DNA of 64,000 nt from Candidatus Binatia bacterium (GTDB lineage: Bacteria > Desulfobacterota > Binatia > UBA12015), in the NCBI GenBank assembly GCA_029243485.1, contig JAQWRY010000058.1, positions 49,427 through 113,426 of the forward strand, written 5' to 3'. Within the stretch, counting starts at the first letter, position 1. The number at the start of each line of letters is the position of its first letter. Below the pieces are notes generated by a model. The model searched no databases and had not been told where the DNA came from. It saw only the letters and a program-made list of their open reading frames with translations. Positions 43,767 to 52,600 of the stretch are shown here, one piece after another. The position numbers were made by a program, and so were the translations under genes.

Positions 43767-44929
43767 GCCCGCGCGTCAGCCGTCGGGCGCGCCCACACGA
43801 GGAGCGCGCCGACCACAGCGGCCGCGACCGCGGATGCGGCCAACACCGCCGCGACGGAAGCCCCGCCCGTCACGAACCCCATCACGGCGAGGACGCCGGC
43901 GAGGGAAATCCGCGACGCGACGCTCTGCAGCGACAGCGTCGTCGCACGCAAGCGACTCTCAACCCGACGGTTCACGTAGATGTTCGCAAGCGGCATCCAG
44001 AGCCCGTCGAGAAGACCGCGCGTCAGAATCCACAACGCGGCGAGCGGGCCCGTCGCGACGGCCATCGCGCCCAGCCCGACCGTCGGGACGATCGCCATGA
44101 TCGCGGCCGTACCGCGCTCCCCGCATACCTCGTCGACGCGGTGCGCGTAGTTGGCGACCACCGCCGTCACCAGCTTGGTCCCCGCAAACACGACCCCGAA
44201 CACCGCGAGCGGCAAACCGATTTCCTGCAGGAACGGCTGCTGGAGATAGAAGTAGACGTGCGACGCCACGACAGAGAAGACCATCAAGGCGACCACCCAC
44301 CGGAGCGACGGCGACTCCAGGGCGAGACGACCGGCCTCTCGTAGCGGGCGCTCCGATCGGGCGACTGCGGCGGCCGGGCGCGAATCCGGAAGGCGCAACG
44401 CGAGCAAGCCGGTGATCGCAGCAAACACCGCGGTCATCAGGTAGGGGAGTCGAAGGTCCACGGCAGCCAAAAGCCCTCCCGCAATCGCAGCGAACCCGGA
44501 CCCGGTCGATGTGATCGCCTGCGCGCGGCTCTCTGCGAAGGCGTACACGTCGTCGCGGTCTTCCGAGTCGAGTGCGTCGTAGAGCAAGGCCGAGTCGGCG
44601 CCGGAGCGCAGCGCAGTTGCCGTCGCAAACAGCGTCTCGGCCATCCAGGCACCGGCGATCGACGGAAAGATCAGAAGCGTGACGCTCCCCGCCGCGAGGC
44701 AGGCGGCGCCCCAGACGAGACAACCCCGACGCGAGATCCGATCGGCGAGTCCTCCCAGAGGCAGATCGAGCAGGCCTCGCAGCGCCGTCGTGTACGACTG
44801 CAACGCAAGGATCGCTGCCACCGACATGCCGAGCGCTTCCCCGTAGAACACGAAGAACACCGAACTGTAGAAGACGCAGTTCGCTGCCCCCGAGTAGAGG
44901 AAGTACGTTCGAAGGACGGCCGGGTGCAC
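43757..44929 (-). CDS. MFS transporter
   Basis: 390 residues with 12 hydrophobic segments. The A-motif-like GGLADRISRRGCLVWG between TM2 and TM3 and a second-half LVTAVVANYAHRVDEV identify a major facilitator, probably drug/metabolite-efflux-like. It starts with GTG 44929 and lies 60 bp downstream of the alcohol dehydrogenase gene on the same strand, so it could be the last gene of the LLM-ALDH-ADH operon. The substrate is unknown. Confidence 0.88.
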   Translation of the reverse strand: MHPAVLRTYFLYSGAANCVFYSSVFFVFYGEALGMSVAAILALQSYTTALRGLLDLPLGGLADRISRRGCLVWGAACLAAGSVTLLIFPSIAGAWMAETLFATATALRSGADSALLYDALDSEDRDDVYAFAESRAQAITSTGSGFAAIAGGLLAAVDLRLPYLMTAVFAAITGLLALRLPDSRPAAAVARSERPLREAGRLALESPSLRWVVALMVFSVVASHVYFYLQQPFLQEIGLPLAVFGVVFAGTKLVTAVVANYAHRVDEVCGERGTAAIMAIVPTVGLGAMAVATGPLAALWILTRGLLDGLWMPLANIYVNRRVESRLRATTLSLQSVASRISLAGVLAVMGFVTGGASVAAVLAASAVAAAVVGALLVWARPTADARAQL

Positions 44930-44989
44930 CCTGCAGTCCTAGCCCCGTCGCGCCACCCAGGCCAACGTCCCTGCGCCCGCGGCCGCGGT

Positions 44990-46066
44990 CTAGGCCGTGC
45001 CGATATCGAACACCCCGCGCGCCAATTCGCCCTTCTCGAGGTCTTCCATCGCGGTGTTGATGTCGTCGAGTGGGTAGTGGCGCGTGATCAGCTCGTCGAT
45101 CTTAAGCCGGCCGGCGAGATACAGCTCCGCGAGCATCGGGAAGTCGCTATGTGGCCGGGCCGTACCATACCGACAACCCTGGATCGCCTTGTCGAGGCGC
45201 AGCGCGTTGGCCACGAATTCCGCTTTCACGCCGAGACCTGTCACACCGACGATCGTCATGGTGCCGCCGGGTGCGAGGGAATCGAGAGCCTGCTCGATCG
45301 CCTTCACGTGACCGACCGCCTCGAACGCGTGCGTGACGCCGCGCCCGCCGGTGAGCTCCTTCACCTGCTCAACCGCGTTGCCCTCGCGACCGTCGACGAT
45401 GTGCGTCGCGCCGAACTGCTGCGCCCACTCGAGCTTCGAGGGCAACAGGTCGACGGCGATGATCTTCGTCGCGCCGGCAAGAACGCCGCCTTGGATGATG
45501 TTCAGCCCGATACCGCCGGCACCAAAGACCGCCATGGTGTCCCCGGCTTCGACCTTCGCCCGGTTCAGAACTGCGCCGACGCCGGTGATGATGCCGCATC
45601 CGATCAACGCCGCCTGCGCCATCGGAATCTCCTTCGGCACGGGGATCGCGCTGGACTCGGGGACGAGCGTCTTCTCCGTGAACGTCGAGGCGTTCGCGAA
45701 CTGGAAAGCCGGCTCGCCCCGGAAGGTGAACGGCTTCCGCGGACCGGGAGGCTGATAGCAGAGCGTCGGATGACCGGTGTCGCACGCCGGACAGTGGCCA
45801 CAGTTCGCGAGTGTCGAGATGACGACGGCGTCGCCTTCCTTCACCGAGCGCACCCCCGCGCCCACCGATTCGACGAAACCGGAACCCTCGTGACCGATGA
45901 CGGTCGGGGTCGGGATCCCGTAGGTTCCGTTGATCGCGCTAATGTCGGAGTGGCACAAGCCGGCCGACTGGATCGCGATCAGAACTTCCCCTTCGCCCGG
46001 GTCGGCGATACCAACGTCCTCGACGATGACCGGCGCACCCTTCTCGTGAAAAACTGCCGCTTTCAT
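44990..46066 (-). CDS. Zinc-dependent alcohol dehydrogenase (class III-like MDR)
   Basis: 358 residues. Catalytic-zinc region AGLCHSDISAINGTYG and GHEGSGFVESVG, structural-zinc Cys4 lobe CGHCPACDTGHPTLC, and Rossmann motif VFGAGGIGLNII are all present. It oxidises an alcohol to an aldehyde with NAD(P) or a similar cofactor. It follows the aldehyde dehydrogenase gene by 13 bp on the same strand, so the pair should take an alcohol to the carboxylic acid. Confidence 0.95.
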   Translation of the reverse strand: MKAAVFHEKGAPVIVEDVGIADPGEGEVLIAIQSAGLCHSDISAINGTYGIPTPTVIGHEGSGFVESVGAGVRSVKEGDAVVISTLANCGHCPACDTGHPTLCYQPPGPRKPFTFRGEPAFQFANASTFTEKTLVPESSAIPVPKEIPMAQAALIGCGIITGVGAVLNRAKVEAGDTMAVFGAGGIGLNIIQGGVLAGATKIIAVDLLPSKLEWAQQFGATHIVDGREGNAVEQVKELTGGRGVTHAFEAVGHVKAIEQALDSLAPGGTMTIVGVTGLGVKAEFVANALRLDKAIQGCRYGTARPHSDFPMLAELYLAGRLKIDELITRHYPLDDINTAMEDLEKGELARGVFDIGTA

Positions 46067-46079
46067 CTCTCGAATCCCC

Positions 46080-47549
46080 TCAGCTCGCCCAACCGACGTA
46101 CTTCAGCTCGGAGTACGCATCGAGACCGAAGCGCCCCCCGTCGCGACCATGGCCGCTCATCTTGTATCCGCCGAACGGTGCGTCGGGGTTCGGCGGGCTC
46201 CCGTTGATCTGCACGGTGCCCGTACGCAGCGCGCGAGCGACCCGCATGGCGCGAACCGGATCGCCGCTCCACACATAGCCGTACAGACCGAAATCGGAGT
46301 CGTTCGCGATGCGGATCGCCTCAGCTTCGTCTTTGAAGGGGATCGCCGTGATGACCGGACCGAAGATCTCTTCGCGCGCGATCGTCATGTCGTTGTTCGC
46401 ATTCGTGAAGAGCGTGGGCTCGAAGTAGAATCCCTCCTTCATGTGCGCCGGCCGCTTGCCGCCGCAGGCGATGGTCGCGCCCTCTTCGACGCCCTTCTTC
46501 ACGTAGCCTTCGATGCGGCCGAGTTGCGCCTCGGAGATGATCGGCCCCACGACGACACCTTCCTCGTTCGGGTCACCGACCTTCATGGCCGAGGCGGCCG
46601 TGGCCATCTTCGACGTGAACTCCTCGTAGATCGACTCCTGGATGAGAAGCCGGGTCGGCGCGATGCAGATCTGACCGGAATGGAAGCCGAACACGCTCAT
46701 CGAGCTTCGAATCGCGGTGGGCATGTTGCAGTCGGCGAAGACGATGTTCGCGGACTTTCCGCCGAGCTCCTGCAAAGTGCGCTTCATCGTCTTGGCCGCG
46801 GACTGCTCTATGATCGAGCCGATGACCGTACTGCCCGTGAACGAGATCATGTCGACGTCGTCCGAAGAGCTCAAAGCTTCGCCGATGTCCGGGGTCGAAC
46901 CGCAGATGAAGTTGACGACGCCCGGCGGGAGAACCGAATCCACGATACGTGCGAGCACCGTCATGCCCATCGGGTCCTGCGGGGGCGGCTTGATCACCAC
47001 GGTATTCCCAACCGCGAGTGCGGGCGCGATCTTGCCCGCACAGTTCGTCATCGGGAAGTTGTACGGACTAATGCAGGCTACGACGCCCACCGGATCACGG
47101 ACGACGATCCCGGCAGCCAGACTCGCGGTGGAGCCGGCCACGCCCGGCCGCGAGATCGGGGGAAGTCCTTCGACGTCGGGGTTGCGAGCGAGCCCCGCGT
47201 ACTTCTCCAGCCGCGCCGCGACCTCGCCCACCTGGAGTTGTTTCGCGATCGGGCGGAGAGCTCCGGTCTCGGCGACCGTGATGTCGACGAGATCATCCAT
47301 CTGACGGCGGAACTCGTCCGCGGCCTTTTGGAGCAGAGCGCCTCGCTCGGCTCCCGTCATCCGTGGCCACGGGCCGTTCTCGAAGGCTTCTCGGGCGGCG
47401 TGGGTCGCCGCAGCGACCTGCTCCGGCGAGCACTCCGGCGCTTTGCCGGCGAGACCGCCTGTCGCGGGATTGGTGATTTCGTAGGTGCCGCGCGCGGCCG
47501 GCACCCAGTCACCGCCGATCAGGATCTTGTCGAAGACGGGTACGGACAT
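46080..47549 (-). CDS. Aldehyde dehydrogenase
   Basis: 489 residues of normal ALDH length. NAD-binding SPYNFPMTNC and FTGSTVIGSII, catalytic-base Glu in LQELGGKSANIVF, and the nucleophilic Cys in GFHSGQICIAPTR are in place. Subfamily and substrate are not obvious. It lies between the LLM oxidoreductase and the zinc alcohol dehydrogenase, all minus strand with short gaps (47 and 13 bp). Confidence 0.96.
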   Translation of the reverse strand: MSVPVFDKILIGGDWVPAARGTYEITNPATGGLAGKAPECSPEQVAAATHAAREAFENGPWPRMTGAERGALLQKAADEFRRQMDDLVDITVAETGALRPIAKQLQVGEVAARLEKYAGLARNPDVEGLPPISRPGVAGSTASLAAGIVVRDPVGVVACISPYNFPMTNCAGKIAPALAVGNTVVIKPPPQDPMGMTVLARIVDSVLPPGVVNFICGSTPDIGEALSSSDDVDMISFTGSTVIGSIIEQSAAKTMKRTLQELGGKSANIVFADCNMPTAIRSSMSVFGFHSGQICIAPTRLLIQESIYEEFTSKMATAASAMKVGDPNEEGVVVGPIISEAQLGRIEGYVKKGVEEGATIACGGKRPAHMKEGFYFEPTLFTNANNDMTIAREEIFGPVITAIPFKDEAEAIRIANDSDFGLYGYVWSGDPVRAMRVARALRTGTVQINGSPPNPDAPFGGYKMSGHGRDGGRFGLDAYSELKYVGWAS

Positions 47550-47596
47550 GGGCTGGTCTTAACGAGCCGCCGCGCAGAGAACCAACTCGCCCGATC

Positions 47597-48718
47597 TCAC
47601 GCCGCCGCCTTGGACCCGGCCTGCTCGCGGAGCCGGGTGGTGCGATGCATCGGGTCCTTGTCGAAGCGCGGCAGCACGTGCTTGCCGAAGCACTCGATCG
47701 ACCGAAGGACGTCCTTCTGTCCGACCGAATGGCACAGCGGCGCGTAGATCAGCTGGTCGACGCCGATGGCCTCGTAGCGCTGAACGACCGCGGCGACATC
47801 GTCTGGCGTGCCGACCTGGTAGCCACCACCGGCGGTCACGGCGACCATGTCCTGAGGCGAAGGCTGCGGAATCTTGACCGGGCCTTCCTTCGGCATTCCT
47901 TCCGGGCGGGGGAACGAATCCAGGTACTGGAAGAAGTACTCGAGATACGCACTCGGGCGCCCCTTGCAGTAGATGTCACGCGCCTCGTCGCCATCATCTA
48001 GACAGAACATGTTCGACGTGACCGCGATGTTGTTGTTCACGAAGCCGCCGATCGGATTCGTGCAGCGCGCGACGGCTTCCTTGTAGGCCTTCACGCTGTC
48101 GGTGACCGTATCGACCTCACCCAACGTGAAACAGAGCGCCCCCAGACCGAGTTCCCCTGCCTGCACGAACGTCTGCGGGCTGGCGCACGCGACCCAGATC
48201 GGCGGGTTCGGCTTCGAGAACGGCTTCGGAAGCACGTTGCGCTCCGGCATGCGGAAGTACTTTCCTTCGAACGAATACGGCTCGTCTTTCCACATCTCCG
48301 GTATCTGCTCGAGAGACTCGCGCCACATCGGCTTCGTCTCGGCCAGCGACGGAATCGCAAAACCGCCCCACTCCATGCTGGAGGAGCCACGTCCCGTTCC
48401 GAACTCGACGCGCCCTTCGCTCAGGTGATCGAGAGTCGCGATGCGCTCTGCCACGCGGGCCGGGTGGTTCACCGGGGCGGTGATGTTGTTGATCGCGTGA
48501 CCTACGTGGATCTGCTTCGTGCGCGCCGCGACGTAGGAGAGAAAAATCTCCGGCGCCGGCTGATGCGAGTAATTCTCGAGGAAGTGATGCTCCGGCGCCC
48601 AGTCGTACTTGAATCCGACGTCATCGACGGCCTCAGCGACTTCCAATTCTCGCAGAAAGCGACTGTGTTCGTCATCGCCGGCGGGGACATGCATCTGTGA
48701 GAAAATGCCGAATTCCAT
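47597..48718 (-). CDS. LLM-class flavin-dependent oxidoreductase (luciferase-alpha-like)
   Basis: 373 residues of the longer luciferase-like type. Segments FKYDWAPEHHFLENYSHQPA, IHVGHAINNITAPVNHPARV, LSEGRVEFGTGRGSSSMEWG and NPPIWVACASPQTFVQA fit flavin-dependent monooxygenases. It is the first gene of the TetR-divergent operon and could introduce the oxygen that yields the alcohol or aldehyde handled by the next two enzymes. The AAGGAGA Shine-Dalgarno before ATG 48718 is clear. Confidence 0.92.
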   Translation of the reverse strand: MEFGIFSQMHVPAGDDEHSRFLRELEVAEAVDDVGFKYDWAPEHHFLENYSHQPAPEIFLSYVAARTKQIHVGHAINNITAPVNHPARVAERIATLDHLSEGRVEFGTGRGSSSMEWGGFAIPSLAETKPMWRESLEQIPEMWKDEPYSFEGKYFRMPERNVLPKPFSKPNPPIWVACASPQTFVQAGELGLGALCFTLGEVDTVTDSVKAYKEAVARCTNPIGGFVNNNIAVTSNMFCLDDGDEARDIYCKGRPSAYLEYFFQYLDSFPRPEGMPKEGPVKIPQPSPQDMVAVTAGGGYQVGTPDDVAAVVQRYEAIGVDQLIYAPLCHSVGQKDVLRSIECFGKHVLPRFDKDPMHRTTRLREQAGSKAAA

Positions 48719-48752
48719 GGTGTTTCTCCTTATCGAGAACTAAGATGGCTGT

Positions 48753-48774
48753 TTTCCGAATTACCATTCGGAAA
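48753..48774. promoter_or_regulatory. Palindromic operator candidate for the divergent TetR regulator
   Basis: TTTCCGAAT-TACC-ATTCGGAAA: a perfect 9-bp inverted repeat around a 4-bp spacer in the 99-bp gap between the LLM operon and the tetR-like gene. It starts 35 bp upstream of the LLM start codon and ends 44 bp before the regulator start. Symmetry, length and position fit autoregulation and control of the operon by the TetR protein. Confidence 0.8.
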
Positions 48775-48817
48775 GTCGACTTGTCAATCGAGAGAATCTT
48801 GATACGGTTCGGGCTTC

Positions 48818-49468
48818 GTGGCCGGCCGTACCAACAAGACGAAACCGACGGCGGCCAACCCACGCGCCGCAGCGCGCGCCGCTCGAGAGGGCGTCTACCG
48901 CGAGCACATCCTCACCGCCGCCGAACACGTGTTCGCGGAGAAGTCGTTCGAGGATGCGAAGGTTCAGGACATCTCTCGCGAGGCCGGCCTTTCGATGGGA
49001 TCCATCTACAGCCTCTTCCCGGGCAAAGAGCAGATCTTCGAGTCCATCACCGAGAAGCGCGGCAACGAGATCCTGGCTCTGGTCCGCGCCGTCATCGCCC
49101 AGGAACGGGATCCTCTCGAAACGATCGAAGAGATCGCCACGACGTACATCCATTACCTGCACGGCCATCCCCACTTCCTGCGAATGAACCTGCGGACCGG
49201 CGCGGCGTGGGCACTCACACCTCGGCACGCCCACCACGTGGCGAAGGAGATCCACGAGCTGCAGGCGTCTGTCTTCGCTCGCGGCATCGAAGCCGGCGTG
49301 TTCGTCGATGACGACCCCGCCTACCTCGCGACACTGCTCACCGGCATCGATCAGATCCACCTGGCCCACTGGGTCCAGACCGGGATGAAGCAACCGCGCG
49401 ACTCGCTTCGCGAGAACTTCCTGCGACTGGTCCGGCGCACCTTCCTGCGCAAGCCACCGAAGACCTGA
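48818..49468 (+). CDS. TetR-family transcriptional regulator
   Basis: 216 residues. The N-terminal helix-turn-helix at about residues 25-75 (REHILTAAEHVFAEKSFEDA, QDISREAGLSMGSIYSLFPG) is canonical TetR. The C-terminal ligand domain is helical and has LHGHPHFLRMNLRTGAAWAL. It is divergent from the LLM-ALDH-ADH operon with a perfect palindrome between, so it probably represses that operon until an inducer, likely the pathway substrate, binds. GTG start; a hairpin lies just downstream. Confidence 0.95.
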   Translation: MAGRTNKTKPTAANPRAAARAAREGVYREHILTAAEHVFAEKSFEDAKVQDISREAGLSMGSIYSLFPGKEQIFESITEKRGNEILALVRAVIAQERDPLETIEEIATTYIHYLHGHPHFLRMNLRTGAAWALTPRHAHHVAKEIHELQASVFARGIEAGVFVDDDPAYLATLLTGIDQIHLAHWVQTGMKQPRDSLRENFLRLVRRTFLRKPPKT

Positions 49469-49473
49469 GCGCA

Positions 49474-49506
49474 CGAAAAGGCGGCGCCCCCTCCGGGCGG
49501 CCTTCG
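49474..49506 (+). terminator. Probable terminator hairpin after tetR
   Basis: CGAA..GGC and GCCTTCG arms with an inner GCCC/GGGC pairing form an imperfect GC-rich stem 6 bp after the TetR stop. The following U-tract is weak. It could serve the convergent Ig-like gene too. Confidence 0.4.
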
Positions 49507-49666
49507 ATGGTTCGTCTTGATCTCCGGCGGGCACGGGATCTTCTACTGATCTCGGCTGGGCGCGGGAGCGCACTACCCTTGTTGGTGCAGTGCTCCCCGG
49601 TCGCGACCTGGAGGCTTACTGGGCACGGAAGCCCGCGTCTCGGCCGACGGCAGGCTGAGTTCCGCC

Positions 49667-52600
49667 CTAAGGCAGAACCTGGAAGACAACGTCGACGCTG
49701 AGCTCGGTGGCCGATGCGGCGTCGACCGGATAGGTGCCTGTCACCGTGATCGTACCGGGCGCGAGAAGCTGGCCTTGGTTGACCTTGAACGCCCCGCTTC
49801 CGTCGCCCATCAGAACCTTGGCCGGATCCGAGGAGGTCCACGTGAGCAGCAGGTTCACACCCTGCGTCGCACCACTGACGTAAGTGACGCGCGCCTGGAA
49901 GCCGTACGTCGCCCCCACGTTCCCCACGAAGCCGACACCGTCGTCTTCGGGGAACAGCTCGAGAAGCACGCGCGTCTTGCGGGTCCGGATCACACTGACC
50001 TGGCCGCTGGCCGACGAGCTAACGTCGAAGGCGGCATCGTAGGCGAGAAGCGTGACTTCACCGTCTCCGACGGCCGTCGCCAGGCCGCCGTCGCCACCGG
50101 TCTCGATGACGCTCGCGATCGAAGGATCACTTGAGGTCCACAAGACCTTGCGGGTCACTTCGATCTCGCTTCCGTCCTCGAGCATTCGGTAGGCGCGCAG
50201 TTGGCGCGTGCTGAGGTAGTCGAGGTCCCGGAAGTCCGGCGTCGTGCGAATGCCGAGAACCTGGCCGGAGCAGGTGACCACGAGGTCGCCGAGCGTAGCG
50301 GCCGACGAAATTCCCGTGTCCGGGTCGGTCGCGGAGATGATTGAGGCACCGACAGTTTGGCAGGTGACGAGTCCGGAACCGCTGACCGATACAGCGACGG
50401 GATCGCTCGAGACCCAATCGAGCTTGCTCCCGAGGCTGAAGGCATCGACCCGGCCGGCGTACTGACCGGCCCCCTTCAGACTCTTGGTTTCACCGGCGCT
50501 GAGCACGACGTCGGGGGGATCGGCGGTTAGATCCGTATTCGTCGAAACCCTGATGCCGATGAGATCGCCCACAACCGACAGCGAACGACTACCGTCGCTG
50601 TCCGACGAGGAGATGCCCGTCAGAAGATCCGTCGCGTGAACCGTCGCATCGCCGAGGGCATGCGCGGTAACGCGCCCGGACTCGCTGATCGTCGCGAGAG
50701 GCGGTAGCCCAGCGTCGATCGACCATTGAACCTCGTCCGAGATCTGAATCGTCGAACCGTCCGCGAAGACACCGAACGCTTTGTAGTTCTTTTCGCCACC
50801 CACCGGCAGCGCGAGCCTGCTCGGGGTGAGGAAGACCCGAACCAAAGTGCCTACGACCGAAACGTTGCCCGTGGACGCATCCGACCGGACCCGAGTGCCA
50901 CGATCGAGCACTTCGATCCGCACCGAGCCTTCCGCGTGCGCCGTCACGTGCCCGTTCTCGTCGACGGAAGCGATCGCCGGATTGCTGGACTTCCATTCGA
51001 CCGCATTCGTGACGTCGACGTCGATCTCGCCATCGGAGAACGTCGCAATCGCCTCGAGGGCGGCAGAACCGTCGACACGCAGGCCGGTGGACGCCGGGGA
51101 GATCGCGAGGCTCGTGATCTCGCGAACGGCCACCGTGACCGTACCGCTGAAGCCATTAACCGAGTCCGTGATCTGAACGTGCGTGACGCCCATGCCCTTC
51201 GCGACCACCCTCCCGGTGACATCGACGACGGCGACACGGAAGTCGCCCGTGCCGTAGTCGAGGCCCGTGTTGACGACGTCAGAGGAGCCGTCCGAGTAGT
51301 GCAGCGACGTGACGATCTGGGCGGTCTCGCCGTCCTGGAGAACGATCGTCTCGGGCGTGTAGCTCTGGCCCACCACGACGGCGGGTGCACCCGGATCCGG
51401 GGTCGGGGTGGGTGCCGGCGTCGGGGTGGGTGACGGCGCGCCCGCGAGGGTCACGCGAATCAGTCCAGCATCCCGGTCGGACTTCACTTTCGTTACGAGA
51501 TGCTGAGCGGTGACGTCGGTTTCGCCGACGCCGATCGCGGTTAGAAGTCCAAAGTCCGGCGCCTCACGCTCGACCTCGGCCACCGAGGTCCGCGTCGAAG
51601 ACCACTTCACTTCACCTGTGACGTCGACGCCTTCGACGCCGTTGTCGTAGCTGGCGAAGGCGAGCAACTGGATCCTCTCGCCGGGCGCGAGAAGCGGCTC
51701 GCGCGGCCAGGTCTCGATGAAGGTCATCTCGGCGACGTGCACTCGGGTCGAAACCCGCGACTTGATGCGCGTCTGGGGTTCCTTCACGCGGATCTCGGTG
51801 TCGCCGCCCCGCTCCGCCGTCACGACGCCGAACTCGTCCACCTCCGCCGTCTTGCTTCGGCGCGAATCAAACTTCACAAATTCGGTGAGATCGCGGGTGG
51901 AACCATCTGCGTAGATGCCCGTCGCCGTGACGAATGCGGTCTCTCCGGGCATCAGGTTCAAAGACGCCGGATCGAGTACGATGTCACGTAGCCCGATCGT
52001 GTAGCTGATGTCAGTCCCGATATCGCCGGGATCTTCTTCCCCCTCTTCGAAGACGACGACCTTGCCCGAAGACGATTTCGACTTCTTGCCCGATGCCGGA
52101 TCGCGCGCGACGATCACGGCGTCGCCGCGAGACACGCCGGTAACGAAACCCTTCGAACCGGCGCCATCGGAGACGGTCGCAACGCGCGCCTTCTCGGACG
52201 ACCATTCCGCGGTGTCGGTGATGTCCTCGTTCAAGCCGTTGTCGTACGTCGCGAGAGCCAGCAGCGGTTTGGTGTCGCCCAGGAGGACACTCACGCCGGT
52301 CGGTGAGATGTCGATGCTCTCGACCTCACCGACCCAGATGCGGGCCTTCTTGCGCGCGTCCTTGCCGCTCGCAGGATGGTACGCGTCGATCTTCGTCTTG
52401 CCCGCTTCTACCGCGGTGACGATGCCGGCGCCGGCGACAGTCGCGACGCGCTCTTTGTCCGACTCGAAGATGCACCCGGCGGTGACGTCAATCTCGCTGC
52501 CGTCTTCCATCGTCGCGATGGCACGGAGCGTATGGGTGCCGGTTGGAAGCAGGTCCAGTTTGAGCGGGACCAGGTTGATCTCGTCGACCTCGCCGAGGTC

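Noticed and set aside
49507..49666. Possible structured RNA between tetR and the Ig-like gene
   Set aside because: GC-rich with several short inverted repeats, but I could not match it to any riboswitch or small-RNA family.
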